Assembly (NCBI RefSeq): GCF_025766255.1
Contig: NW_026516694.1
Coordinates: 186,001 to 250,000, forward strand
Length of the DNA stretch: 64,000 bases
Source: Zychaea mexicana
Taxonomy: Eukaryota; Mucoromycota; Mucoromycetes; Mucorales; Lichtheimiaceae
Direction: 5' to 3'
Positions 46,064 to 58,732 of this stretch are shown here, one piece after another. The translations under genes and the position numbers were made by a program. Positions within the stretch are counted from its first letter, which is position 1, and every line of letters starts with the position of its first letter. The notes below the pieces were generated by a model. It did no database searches, had not been told where the DNA came from, and saw nothing but the letters and a program-made list of their open reading frames with translations.

Positions 46064-47053
46064 GAGAAATTGTAATTAAATATATACCACTCCACACACG
46101 CATTAATGTAATAAATACCCCATCACTGCCAGTCACCGTTAACTTTTAGTTTCTTGTTCAAAACAGAGCCTATGTACTGTATTTTTTTTGTAATGTTTCC
46201 ACTATAAATATATGTCATTAGTGGTACAGCATACGCGCTGTACCGTGTGTCTTTGCATACCAAATATTTTAGAGATAATCTGTCGAATCTTATTTTGGGT
46301 GCCTTAGAATACTGATTCTTACAGAAGTAAAAAGAAACTCTACCAGAACCAGCACCATGTTGTGCCAGGTGACATGCTGTAACAATATTATCAGAGTGTC
46401 TAACAGCAAGCTTCCAAGTGCTGACGACGAAACTGATCGTTTCGAGCGGTCTCACTGCCAAGCTAAATCAAAAAAATGCAGATGACAATCATGTGCCCCG
46501 TCTTACAGCAGGGCGACAGATATTACTATCTCAGATAAAAGACCAGTCTACTGCTACCTATAATACTATTTTCCAAATGTGTGGCCAGAACAAAGTTGAT
46601 ACCATGGAGCGTTGCCGTTACAAGTCAATAAAAGATAGAAATAAAATAGTAGTAGTAGTTGTAGGTAAGCATACTGGGTCTCTGGTAAACCTCCTGCTGG
46701 TAATTTTTGTCTCTACATATGCTGTGACCAATGACGTAATCAATCTCATTTCTTTTCCATTCACAAACCGCAGCTCAACACTTTTTTTTCTTCACGCGTT
46801 GGAAGGACTTTTTTTTTTGCTGGCTCTCTTTGACGGCAACAACGAAATCAACTTGTAAGGTTTTTTTCTCCATTCCTGACAAAGAACAAACGTGGTTCTT
46901 TGTATACTTTTTTCCTTCTCAATTTTCGCTTTCTACACTCAAAGATCCTCATTGTTTGTATTCATAATTGCTTCAATTATATGTTTGACAGCGTTAATTC
47001 AACTTTTTTTTTTCTTTATCTTCTGACAGTTTCTCGAGAATTCCACACTCGCT
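46064..47053. other. Intergenic, importin promoter region
   Basis: No gene supported. T-rich tracts before 47054 fit the 5' region of the importin gene. Confidence 0.45.
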
Positions 47054-50000
47054 ATGGACGTAGCTTCTCTTCTCGCACATACACTTTCTGCTGGTATGTA
47101 ACAAATGGAGCGTCTCTTTCTTTCTTTCTGGCTGTGGTGATATAATGAATGTGTTGGATGAAGAAAAAATATTCGTTTGATCAGCAAGAGAGAGATAGAA
47201 AAAGTAATCTATACTGATTCAATCTAAAAATAAATAGATCGCGCTCTTCGCGAAGATGCTACCCAAAAGCTAGAGCTGCTGGCTCAGGAGAATTATGTGA
47301 GTTACTGTTTTTTTAGGCTTGATTTAAAAAAAAGGAATCATGATCGCGTTTTTAGTTGGGGATCAAATGGAAGAAGAAAACCCTCTGGATTGTTAATATT
47401 GATTTTCCATATGTTTCGTTTTCTTAGGCCCAATATTCTCTCATGTTGATCCAGCAAGTGGCCAATGATCAGGTTGACGATTCCACACGAATGGCCGCTG
47501 GTCTTGCTTTTAAGAATAGCTTGTCCTCCAAAGTAAGTTAAACAAAGCTTTCCACCTAGTTTATCAACGAGACTAAATTGCTGTTGTCAGGAATATTCTC
47601 GCAAAGAAGAGCAAACTGGACGGTGGCTGGCAGTAGACGTGGACACCAGAAACCAAGTCAAGCAAGGAGTACGTTTTCTTTTTTTTTATATACAAATTAC
47701 TTGATCCTTATTATTGAAAAGTAGACGAGCTGCGTTTATTAATCCTTTTATGCTTCGTTATAGGCTCTTGTTACTCTCGCCACACCACGAAAAATGGTTG
47801 CCAATATTGCTGGCCAGGTAAATTTGATTCCGCCTTTTTCCTCCATCCCCCCCTTTTCCCCCTTATACCGGTTATCAGCAACCAGAACAATAGCAGAAAT
47901 GGGTGATGAGTGTACGGCTACTATAATTCTCGTTATTCTTTGTTTGAAATCTACTAGGTTATTGCTGCCATTGCAGAGATCGAGTTACCTCTCCAGCAAT
48001 GGCCCGATTTGATCCGTATTGCCCTTGAAAATGTCACGAACACCGATAATGCAGCTTTGAAGATGGCTACTCTGCAAGCTATTGGCTATGTTTGCGAAGC
48101 AACGGTAAGTACTCTTGAGTGAAACATTGACTAGAGGATGTGTACATTTGATTCATCCATTCTCCATTTTCTTTAGGACCCCTCATGTTTACAACAACAG
48201 TCAAATGAAATTTTAACAGCTGTCGTTCAGGGCGCACGGAAAGAAGAGCAAGAGTAGGTTTTATTTCCGTTTGTGCGATCTCCATAGTATTGATCTGACT
48301 TGGATTTTTTGTTTTACCGTTAACTAGTCAGGAAGTCCGTCTTGCTGCCATTCGTGCTCTTAACAACTCGCTTGAATTCGTCAAGGACAACTTTGAACGT
48401 GAAGGTGAACGTAATTTCATTATGCAAGTCGTATGCGAAGCTACACAAAGCACATCAAGCGAAGTTCAAGTAGCATCCTTTGAATGTCTTGTGCGAATTA
48501 TGCAACTTTACTACGATAAGATGCGTTACTACATGGAGAAAGCTTTGTTTGGTGTAAGTGATTCCCGTGGTTATTGGTGTGTATGTGTATGTGCATTTGA
48601 CAATTTAATTTAACTTTTTTATTGTTAATTAAATAATATGTACAGCTCACTATCGCTGGCATGAACAATCAGCAAGATGACAAGGTTGTACTCCAAGCTA
48701 TCGAATTCTGGTCTACCGTCTGTGATGAAGAAATGGAATTGAAGGAAGAAGCTGTTGAAGTAAGTTGTACTATAGCGATCGGTTTTCAAGGACCATAGTG
48801 GAAAGACGAGGATATGCTAAATTGCTTTATTTGAAATGTAGGCTGCTGAAATGGGAGAAGCTCCAGAGCGCAACTTGTACAACTTTGCCGAATACGCCAC
48901 TGGCGACATTATGCCTGTCCTGTTATGGTTGTTAACTAAGCAAGAAGAAGATGAAGACGAGGACGAATGGAACGTTGCGATGGCCGCAGCTACCTGCTTG
49001 TCGCTTTTCGCTCAGTGCGTACGAAATAACGTCATTAGTCCCGTTGTTCCGTTTGTCGAACAAAATATTCAAAACCAAGACTGGCGATACCGTGAAGCTG
49101 CCGTCATGGCCTTTGGTTCCATCTTGGATGGTCCCGAAGAGACTGTGCTGATGCCACTCGTTGACCAAGCTCTGCCTACACTGATTAACATGATGACAGA
49201 CCCTATCGTGAACGTCAAGGATACTGTTGCGTGGACCTTGGGTCGTGTCTCTGAGCTGCTTATTCAGTGCATTAAGCCCGATATCCATCTTCGCGACATG
49301 ATCTCTGCCCTTGTGCTTGGCCTCCAGGACAACCCACGTATTGTCGGCAACTGCTGCTGGTCGTTGATGAACTTGGCAGAACAGCTTGGCCCTGCCATTG
49401 GCGAAGAAGGACCTACCTCGACCTTGTCCATGTATTTCGAAGGCATCACCTCTGCTCTTTTACAATTCACCGAACGTGCCGATAACGAGTCCAATTGCAG
49501 AACATCTGCCTACGAAGCTATTTCCTCACTTGCCATGTTTTCCGCCAACGTAAGTGCTGCTAGAAATAATGTGTATGTGTGCTTCATTGTTTATTCATGA
49601 TGTCTTTTTGTTTTGTAGGATTGTATCACCATGGTCCAGAAAATTGCATTGACTGTCTTGGATCGCTTGGACCAGTCTATTGCCATGGAAAACCAGATCG
49701 TTGGTGCCGACGATAGAGCTGAACACAGCGAGTTGCAATCTAGCTTGCTAGGTGTGCTTACTGTAAGTAGTAGAGATAGAACCCAGTAATTAGGTGATGT
49801 GCAATTGATAACCAACTGTTGATTTATGAAACAATAGAACTGCATCCGTCGTCTTTCTCGAGATATTGCCTCTGTAGCCGACCGCATCATGACGGGATTG
49901 CTCCACCTTCTCAACAGCACATCCAAGCAATCGACCATCACCGAGGACGCATTTTTGGCCATTGGCGCCATGACAAGTGCTTTGGACGCTGACTTTTCAC

Positions 50001-50908
50001 GGTATGCTGAGCCATTTGTCCCCATCCTGTGTAACGCGCTGCAAAATCCCGCCGAATACCAATTGTGCTCCATTGCCGTGGGCCTGATTGGTGATTTGTG
50101 CCGTGCATTGGGTGAAGGCGTTACCGTGTACTGCCCCACATTCATGCAGCTTCTTGTGAATAACTTGCAGAGTCCCGTGTTGCATCGCACCGTCAAGCCT
50201 AACATCCTCTCCTGTTTCGGCGATGTCGCGTTGGCTATTGGTGACAAGTTCGAGCCCTACTTGGATGTTGTCATGATGGTGTTGCAGCAAGCTGGAAGCA
50301 TGCGTGCCGAAAAGGACAATTATGAAATGATTGATTATGTTAACACGCTCCATGAAGGCAATGTAGAAGCATACGTTGGTATTGTTCAAGGTTTGTCTGG
50401 TACACAAAGAGGTAAGGGCTGACCTATTTGTTTTTGGATTGATGATCCACTGTTTATATCGGTCACGATGGAAAGTAATAATGACATCGTCTATGATAAT
50501 AGTGGCCGTTCTTCTACCATACATGCAGGGCATCTTCCACTTTATGCATGCATTGGCAGTGGATCCTAACCGCTCAGATGCCTTGACAAGAGCATTAATT
50601 GGTCTTTTGGGGTAAGTTGGATACAAAAGAAAGTTTAGCGGCCAAGAAAAGCTGACAACGTTTCTCTCTATCTAGTGATTTGGCTGATGCATTTGGTGGA
50701 CAACTGAAGCAGTTCCTCCAGGCTGAATGGGTGCCACAACTCCTCCGAGAGGCACGAACTAGCCGCCATTGCGGAACATCAACCAAAGAGACCGCACGAT
50801 GGGCTAAAGAAGTAAGTGGAATATGCGGTGGATGACCTACGATAGCGATGATGAGAACTGATTGACTAAATTACGTGTGAATAGATGATCAAACGGGCTA
50901 CACAGTAA
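47054..50908 (+). CDS. KAP95: Importin subunit beta-1 (Kap95)
   Basis: Fifteen exons join to 864 residues, the family size: 47054-47093, 47238-47296, 47428-47532, 47591-47668, 47764-47817, 47958-48104, 48177-48253, 48328-48553, 48646-48759, 48842-49549, 49619-49762, 49838-50411, 50503-50611, 50676-50811, 50885-50908. Start [13 protein letters not shown] and the HEAT-repeat body are typical: [89 protein letters not shown]. The acidic EEDEDEDEW loop matches the importin-alpha IBB contact region. The receptor carries cargo through nuclear pores with importin alpha and releases it on Ran-GTP. The first exons are very short and the last codes for only seven residues. Confidence 0.95.
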
Positions 50909-51206
50909 AAGAACAAGGACATCGCAAGCGATGAACAAATGCAACGGAAACAAAAAAAAGCTACGTGCTTGTCTTCTAGTATACTTCTCTATTATTTTCC
51001 AAGGCTCTTTAGTAGCCTTTCACTTTGTCTCTTTCCCCTCCACCCTTCTACCCTTTGTAATCATACGTGTACTTTTGTTTTGTTTTTCTTCCTTTCTTCC
51101 CTCCCACTCACACACATACACACCCACTCTGTTTACCCGCTCCTACTCCCCCATCCCTAAAACGCTATACACATAACAACAACTCACACACAAATCTCAC
51201 TCTCAC

Positions 51207-51229
51207 CACACACACACACACACACACAC
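51207..51229. repeat. (CA)n microsatellite
   Basis: About 11 CA units in a pyrimidine-rich, C/A-biased stretch (51080-51300) 3' of the importin gene. Confidence 0.85.
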
Positions 51230-51775
51230 TCTATTATCACCACTTACACTTCCCCCATCCCCTTAACCACACAAACACACACACCCTAAAATGAGCATTT
51301 TCTTCCTCATAAGTAAAGTATCACCCCCATCAAACCCTCGCATATACAAACTTGAGTTCCTTAAGACCGTTCTGTGAAAATGCTTTTCCTATCTACTGCC
51401 TGCACTAGACCACTCACACCCACTACCATAACAAAAGTACACAATACAACACTCACCAGACCCAGTTACATACACACATACTTCAATATATATGCATATA
51501 TAAAAAACACAAAAATAATTCAGCATTGGGAACACCTCCGAGATTTGAGAGAGCATAAAGATCCTTATTTTATTTATTGGACAAGTCCACATTGAGAAAA
51601 GCTCGATGAATCCGAGAGCAGTAAAACACATTTTGAAAGTGCCGTCAACAAGTTTTTGTAATGACCAGGGGACGCGGAAATTCTTGAATAAGCAGAATGT
51701 ATGATACAATGACTTCGGAAACGTTTGAACCGTCGACCTTCCCATTTCAACGTGGTAGAGGAAAGAGCGTTTCGC

Positions 51776-51969
51776 TTATTTGCTTCTAGCTCTCATCTTT
51801 CTTCTCTTGGCCTTGAGACGACGTTGGCGTTTCTTCTTCCATTTATCTCTCACTATAATAAACAATGACGATGGATGCGTGTTAGTTAAGGATGGATGAG
51901 AGCTACTACTATAGGGATGGATGGATGGATGGTATGCATTGTGGATGGATGCATGTATGTATACATACT
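51776..51969 (-). CDS. RPL41: 60S ribosomal protein eL41
   Basis: A 25-residue, almost purely basic protein of the large ribosomal subunit. Exon 2 (51852-51776) encodes R-D-K-W-KKKRQRRLKAKRRKMR and ends RARSK, the full family sequence apart from the first Met. No ATG precedes it in frame. Instead the A of the start codon is the last base of an upstream exon (51969) and TG are the first two bases of exon 2: splicing a GTATGT...TTATAG intron (51968-51853, 116 bp) makes the ATG. On the plus strand the intron contains GGATG repeats. Its small size makes the gene easy to miss. Confidence 0.85.
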
Positions 51970-53041
51970 CTTGAATGGATGGATCAAAGAGGAGGGACAA
52001 ACTGGTTGCCTGCTCTCGATTCCCTTTTACGTGACGAGAATCCAAACTCAGCTTCGGTAAGGGCGAAAAACAAGCAGTCAATCATTAGAAGCAAATTTTG
52101 GGCAGCAGAACTCAGTTGAACGAGTTGAGTGTCCAAGAAGTGTCACAATTCGTTTAATCAAAGCTCCTGCTAAAGAATGGCTATACAAATGAATAGTTGT
52201 TTTAACAGACAATGTACAGAGCATATACAAAAACACTCTTATCATCTATGCCAAAACCAGATTACGCGAAACTTCGGGTAGGATTACCTGCTAATGTTTG
52301 CCACCTTCGCGTGTAAGATAGAGAGCCTTTAGTACGTTGATATGGTAGCTCTTTGGTATGACAATGGCTGCAGGTGGGTAAAGAAGATATGGCGTTTTAC
52401 AATGTGCTTCTAAGAAATTTCAACTTTGATTGGTTTCACAGTGAGAATATATAACGAAACCACAGATCAACAGAATCGTACTCTTCAAATTTTAAGCCAG
52501 GGAGCGGTTTTGATTTCTGATGCTACTATACTGTCCTAGTCTTCTCTACAAATTTTTAGGATACACACAGAGAATAATTATGTCAATGCGACTGGTCATC
52601 CTGGATATGGCAGAAGGGATCACTTCTGTAATTATTATACGCCTCTTCTGACGTTCAGTTTAACGTGGTGTATAGTTTAGCATTCTTTAGTTCAGAAAAG
52701 CTATGCATGTAGCAAGAGCGAGGAAGTTTCTTTTCCCCCTTGTTTGCTCGGGCAGACGTATATCAACGTGTACATAGTACAATAACTAAAGTGAGATCAA
52801 TGAACGTCAATTTGCTTGGACTTTTCGCTCTTGAAGCAATCACTGCAAGACGAACCTGTCAAAGTCTTCAGCAACAGCTATTTGAAGAGAAGGATGGTTC
52901 TTTACTGCGAGCCGTCAGCCAATCAGAATCTCGATGGCTTATACAATTTTTTTGGGAACCGAAAAAAGTTCTAGCTGTGCTTTTTTTTCTGGCTGCTTTT
53001 TTTTTGCAGGACTCTTTTTTTTGAGAGATAAATAACACATA
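51970..53041. other. Intergenic between RPL41 and RRB1
   Basis: Upstream regions of two divergent ribosome-related genes. No other coding region supported; a frame at 52740-53024 has no recognised family. Confidence 0.45.
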
Positions 53042-54875
53042 ATGTCGAAACGCCAGGCTGATCACGATGAAGATATGCAATATTACAAGGCCGCCGATTT
53101 AGGCAATGGCCGTACTCGTAATGACAAAAACGATTTGAACGAAATGGGCGAGTTTGAAGACGCTTGGGAAGATGACTTTGAGCAAGAGTCCGGCGACGAA
53201 CAAGATCAGGCCATGGGTGGCGACGGTAAGAAAAAATATAAAGTAGCTGGTTTTTTCGTATGAGTGATAGGGTAGGAGAGAAAGGGAATTGACTTGACAA
53301 AAAAAATGTGGATATATATAGGCATGGATGTCGATGAAAACGAAGCAGCAATTGAAGAAGAGGAAGAAGAAGAAGAAGAACAAGAGCCCGAGTTACGAAC
53401 CTATCTCCCGGGCCAGCCTCTTGAAGAAGGCGAGCAACTCGAGGCTGATCAATCCGTATACGTTATGCTTCACAACTTGGATGTTCGTGCACCTTTCCTG
53501 AGTTTCGACGTTTTGCAGGATTCATTAGGCGAAGAACGAAAGAACGTGAGTTATGCACGTTGTAGCGGATAGTTGGTGCTCGATATGAGGCGACGGTTGT
53601 TTGCTAACTCTTGTTTTATGGTAAATAGTTCCCAGCCACAGCCTATGTTGCTGCAGGTACATCTGTCCCCGCCGCTCGCGATAACGAAGTGTTAGTGATG
53701 AAGATGTCACAGCTCCATAAGACTCAGCAGGATGATTCAGATGATGAGGATGATGCAGATGCTTTGGACGAAGATCCAGTCTTGGAATACCGTTCGATCC
53801 CACACAATGGCTGCGTTAATCGCTTGCGTGTCATGCCACAGCAACAGGAGAAGCATATCGCCGCTACATGGTCTGAAACCGGAAAAGTTCACATTTTCGA
53901 TCTGTCACCTTACATGAAGAGTCTTGATGTTCCTGGCACTGCCCTGCCAAAGTCAAACAAACCGTTCGCCACAATCAACAACCACGGTCGCTATGAAGGC
54001 TATGCAATGGACTGGTCTCCCTTGGATGCTGGAAGGTAATTGCAAATAAGAAAGAGGGAGAGAAAGAGAGAATGCGTGTATCCAGAAAGCCAAAATAGAG
54101 CCTAACTCACATAAATTTCGTATTTAGAATTTTGACGGGTGATAATGCGGGTCTCATCTACAATACCATCGTACGACCAACAGGTGCTTCAACCGATAAC
54201 ACTGCCTTCCGAGGTCACAAATCGTCTGTAGAAGATCTCCAATGGTCTCCTACTGAACGTAATGTTTTTGCATCTTGCTCTGCCGATCAAACTGTCAAGA
54301 TTTGGGACACGCGAAGCAAGAACCGATCTGCAGTCACCATCCAAGCCAGTACATCCGATGTAAACGTCATCACGTGGAATCAAAAAGCAAGCTATTTGTT
54401 GGCCAGTGGTCATGACGACGGTGTCTTTAGTGTTTGGGATCTTCGACAATTCAAGGGGTAAGTTGGTGCTAAAGGGAGACTTGTTATGTTATCGTGTGAA
54501 GGGAATGCTGGAGTAAATCTGATATATATATATGCTAACAATGCAATTTATTTTAGAGATAACCCTACACCAGTGGCTAGCTTCAAGTGGCACAATGCTC
54601 CTATTACTTCGATTGAGTGGCATCCTACAGAAGAGTCTGCTCTTGCAGTATCTGGTGCAGACGATCAACTGACGCTGTGGGATCTTTCTGTTGAACCCGA
54701 CGCAGAAGAAGAAGGTCGATTGACGAGCGAAGGTGTCCAAGTTCCCCCACAATTGCTCTTCGTTCATCAAGGCCAAAACGAGATTAAAGAACTTCATTGG
54801 CACAAGCAAATTCCCGGCTGTGTTCTCAGCACTGCAAACACTGGCTTCAATATCTTCAAAACTATCTCAATCTAG
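53042..54875 (+). CDS. RRB1: Ribosome assembly WD40 protein Rrb1/GRWD1
   Basis: Five exons (53042-53225, 53322-53545, 53629-54035, 54128-54457, 54557-54875) give 487 residues. The N-terminus is acidic ([15 protein letters not shown], a Glu run), then [19 protein letters not shown], the CAF1C/H4-binding-like segment (AYVMLHNL-type), and about five WD40 repeats ([55 protein letters not shown]). Ends FNIFKTISI. In yeast Rrb1 escorts ribosomal protein uL3 to pre-60S particles in the nucleolus; human GRWD1 is the homologue. It is divergent from RPL41, with about 1.1 kb between starts. Confidence 0.92.
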
Positions 54876-56063
54876 AAAGAACCATCAACCACCGTCATCC
54901 CCGCAAAAGTTTCATAATAATATCTATTACACTCTCATCCCATCAACTCTTATCTGCTCGACCCTGTCCATCCCAAATCCATCCGTGTCCTTCTTGTATT
55001 TTTTTAACTTTTTGTTTTTGTACTGTCATATCTCTCGCAACACCACATTTTATAAAACTCCTCATACAAATTCACTTTTATCTCCTGGATATCTGCTATC
55101 TACTAATATCCCTTATAAAACCTTCACATCGTATATCTAAGAATCTTTTATTGCATTGTATGAGCGTGTGTTACACGAATAGCACGACAACAATCAACAG
55201 TAGCCGACTCAAATATCAGCTAGTATTATGTTGATGTCATAATGGTTGGAGAATGAATGATTGGAACTATGATAACTGCAGTTGTACACTTTGTATATGT
55301 ATAATGTCATCTTTACCTATATTGTATTCATAATAAACGAGTAAAATACCAAAGAAACGTTGGTGAGCGGGTGCATTTATATGATATGCCACGCTATATA
55401 CTATCAAAAGATCACTGGTTTTACAAGAAAAGGAGATCGTACATGGATGATGCTATGGTAGATAATGTAAGTACATACATCTATTATAAAGTATCTACTG
55501 AATAACTTGGTCTTTATTACATAAAAAATCTGCATCCGTTTTATTTTTGAACCCCACTATTACATTAGTGACATTACCACTTTGCCGATGAAAAAAAGTA
55601 AATGATCAACTTAATACATAAGTGATGAACTCGTAAAGTACCAAGTGTATCGCGAGGGCGCTATATAATACGGTATATCATAATTCAAGTATGTGTGTAC
55701 CATGGATCTTATAAAAATGTTAAAGAGAGTAATACAATCAGTTTAAAGAAGCATGAAGGTCTCTATAGTAGTAACCAGTACATATCTTCAGCAGTACATA
55801 TGATGCAATGCTAAATCTTTTGCGCGAAGGCTAAGATAATTTAGTATTGTAAACACCTAAGGCACAAAAGCTTAATACAAAGACTGATGTCAAACCTAAC
55901 TAGTAGACTTGTACAGTAACTTTGGGTACTGAAAGCCTTACCAATCGTTTTTCCCACCGCTTTGGCAAGTCAAAAAGAAAACCCGGAATATCCATGTCGG
56001 TGTTCCTTGACAGTACTTTCTTTCATCATCCTCTACGTCTTTGCCTTGGTACCATATTGAACG
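54876..56063. other. Intergenic, no gene recognised
   Basis: 3' region of RRB1 followed by AT-rich sequence; no supported feature. Confidence 0.5.
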
Positions 56064-57293
56064 ATGGCAAGTCCTGTTGACAAAAAGTACAAACCCTTCC
56101 CATTGCATCCGTTCCTAGTCAAGACATTCAAGGAACAAATGGGTATGACCGAAGAAGAGGTTACTCAACCGGCTGCTGTGCGAAAGATTTTTGATTTGAA
56201 TGCTAGCCGTGTTCAACCTCCAAAACCATCCAATGTCATTGAACATAGCAGTGTCATTGCTGGACCTAACAACACGCGTGTCAGGATCACACATGTTCGT
56301 CCTGCAGGGTCCGAGAACACTGTCCTTCCAGCAATTCTTTACATGTCAGTTTGATTTTTTCTTTTGTGTGCGCGCATGCTGAACATCTTTTTTATGATAG
56401 TATTGATATGGTATGTTTCTGTTTTTAGACATGGCGGTGGTTGGGTATTCGGTAGCATGAAAACGCATGGTCCTTTAGTGTATGCTGTAAGCAGAGATAT
56501 ATATTCATTGAATTGACAGGACGGTGAATTCGTATTTTTGAAGAACTCATTTCTGTTCGATATATAGCTCGCACAACAAACGCCAGCAGCCGTCATTTTT
56601 ATAGGTTACTCTCCTTCCCCGGAAGCACAATATCCAGTTGCGCTTGAGGAATGTTATGCTGCATTGACCTGGATGACCGACAATGCACAATCGCTTTATA
56701 TTGATCCCAAACGTATTGCCGTAGGAGGAGATAGTGCCGGAGGAAACCTGACTACCGCACTGTGCAGTAAGCTTACTTAAAAAACTGCAGCGTGTATAAA
56801 GAACATCAGCTGACTTTGGAACATTTTACACATATACACAGTGCTGTGCAAAGAGCGAGGCAACAAAACTATCACGTATCAAATTCTATACTATCCCGTG
56901 CTCGGTACCGATTTCAATACACCTTCTTATATTGAGCACAAGGACAGTAACATGGTAGCGCGCCATATGATGATGTACGTATGGGATGCATATGCAGACC
57001 CCTCGATCCGGGCAAAGGAAGTCAAGGCCGTGCCTCGAAACGCAAGCAATGAAGATCTCAAAGGCCTGCCACCCACCTTGATAGTGACAGCCGATTACGA
57101 TACGCTCAAAGACGAAGGGGCTGCCTATGCTAAGCAACTGATTGCTGCAGGAGTGGAGACAGTTCCAGTTAACTATTTCGCTGTCCAGCATGGTTTCATG
57201 ACGACCATGGACAAACCACAAACCAAGGCTGCTCTCGCTCAAACAATTGATTTGTTGAAAAAGGCATGGAATGATGGTCCATCCAAGCTGTAG
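56064..57293 (+). CDS. Alpha/beta hydrolase, HSL-family esterase/lipase
   Basis: Four exons (56064-56344, 56429-56486, 56568-56766, 56842-57293) give 329 residues. HGGGWVFG (about 95-102) forms the oxyanion hole, GGDSAGGN carries the nucleophile Ser at about 169, LIVTADYDTLKDEG holds the acid Asp and VQHGFM the His. This is the triad and order of the hormone-sensitive-lipase family (alpha/beta hydrolase fold 3). No signal peptide is visible, so it is probably intracellular. It likely hydrolyses short or medium acyl esters; the natural substrate cannot be told. Confidence 0.85.
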
Positions 57294-57598
57294 ACGTTTC
57301 TTTAAATTAAAAAAATGACAGCTATGTGTGTGTGCACGAATATTTTATCGAAAAAATAAATCGCCCTTGCCAAAAAAAAAAAGAGAGAAGGAACTACAAA
57401 ACGTAAGAATAAACCACTGATATATAAACGAGGAAAGAAGAAAAGAAAAGGTTGGGAGAGGGTGAGGGGAACGAACTGTACGCATTGTGTTGTGGCTGTT
57501 CGTACTTACGAAGATTGCGTGTGGGAAGTGAAATTGAGATCGTGCGTGTGTTTTATGGCGTGGGGTGTGTGCGATGTGAATAAATACGCGAAGATTCT

Positions 57599-58187
57599 CT
57601 AATCTTCCATATCAAACATGCCATCTTCGCTGTTCAAGACGGCATACGGATTGTCTAAACACATAATACATGTTAGAAACCAATCGATTTATCACTACGG
57701 ACACACACACTCTCTCTCTCCTGTCGCTTGCTTCAATCCTACAAAAGACTTACAGGTCTTCTTTTTCGCCTCTTCTTCGCGTTTGAGCTCTGCAGCTCGT
57801 CGATGGGATGTTGCAGAGCTTGGATGAAGCGAGTTGTTACCATTTTCCTGCCCACCGGCCTTGGTGACACCGGCAACATACATCATTTTTGTAGGTGGAG
57901 TTTTGGCCAGCTGGCTGTTCGACAAGGCCAGCAGGGTCGACCGATCATAAATAACACGTGTACCTATCTTTTGCTGTTCACCAAAACTGTTGCTCATGTT
58001 GTGCATTGAATGTGGAAAGAAAAACAAAAGAGAAAAAGAAAATAAAGGAGCTTTCAATCAATGGCTCCAAATCTGTACCTCCGGGAGTTGTGCCATAAAG
58101 CGTACCATGAGGGGTGGTTGAGTATTCGGCAGGAAGAGGCGTGTTGGGGTCTGCTCGACGAATGTTGACAGGTGCTGCAGCCGACAT
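57599..58187 (-). CDS. eIF4E-binding protein (4E-BP), metazoan type
   Basis: Three exons (58187-58079, 57963-57754, 57654-57599) give 124 residues, the same size as human 4E-BP1. It holds EYSTTPHGTLYGTTPGGTRV with the two Thr-Pro sites matching Thr37 and Thr46, then YDRSTLL (residues 42-48), the YxxxxL-hydrophobic eIF4E-binding motif. AKTPP matches the Thr70 site, while the Ser65 site is NSQL rather than NSPV. The C-terminus is FDMED (120-124), resembling the TOS motif (FEMDI in human 4E-BP1) used for Raptor binding. Expected role: block cap-dependent translation when unphosphorylated, under TORC1 control. The RNA-level regulators known in yeast, Caf20 and Eap1, look quite different. Confidence 0.88.
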
Positions 58188-58732
58188 TTTTATTACAAAA
58201 GAAAGTGGAACAAAAAAAAAAGAGTAGCGGTTTTGGAGGAAAACCACCGTAACCTAGCAACCAAGTTTGTGTTGCCAAGGTGATGGTCAGCCAATCAGCT
58301 CCTGCATTTGCTCACGGTCACGCGGACGGACGGACGAACGACGATGGGTTTTTGCTAAATCCTTGAAAGAGTAGATCATACCACGCGACATTTTTCCACA
58401 AGTCTCACACCAGCTAGCATCTACTTTGCATCCTATTACAAGCTGGATAGCATCATATGCAGCTGGATATTAAAAAAAGGAAAGGCCATTGTAAACATGA
58501 CCCGTTTCCATGGGAACAAACAATTCGTAAATACTCCCCCTTCTCTGAACTATCCGACTGTGCATTGATTACAGCAAAGCTCATATTAATCTCTGCTGTT
58601 TATCTAGTAATTTGCCGAGGACAAGAACCGCATTGAAAACAGTCCACAGCTATACTACACGTTTATCGGGGCCAGATCGCCACTTTTTATTATTAGATTG
58701 TTTTGATTATATATGTATATAGCTAGATTTTA

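Noticed and set aside
46418..46858. 146-codon plus-strand frame before the importin gene
   Set aside because: Starts at a non-ATG codon, has poly-T-coded hydrophobic runs and no family; likely chance.
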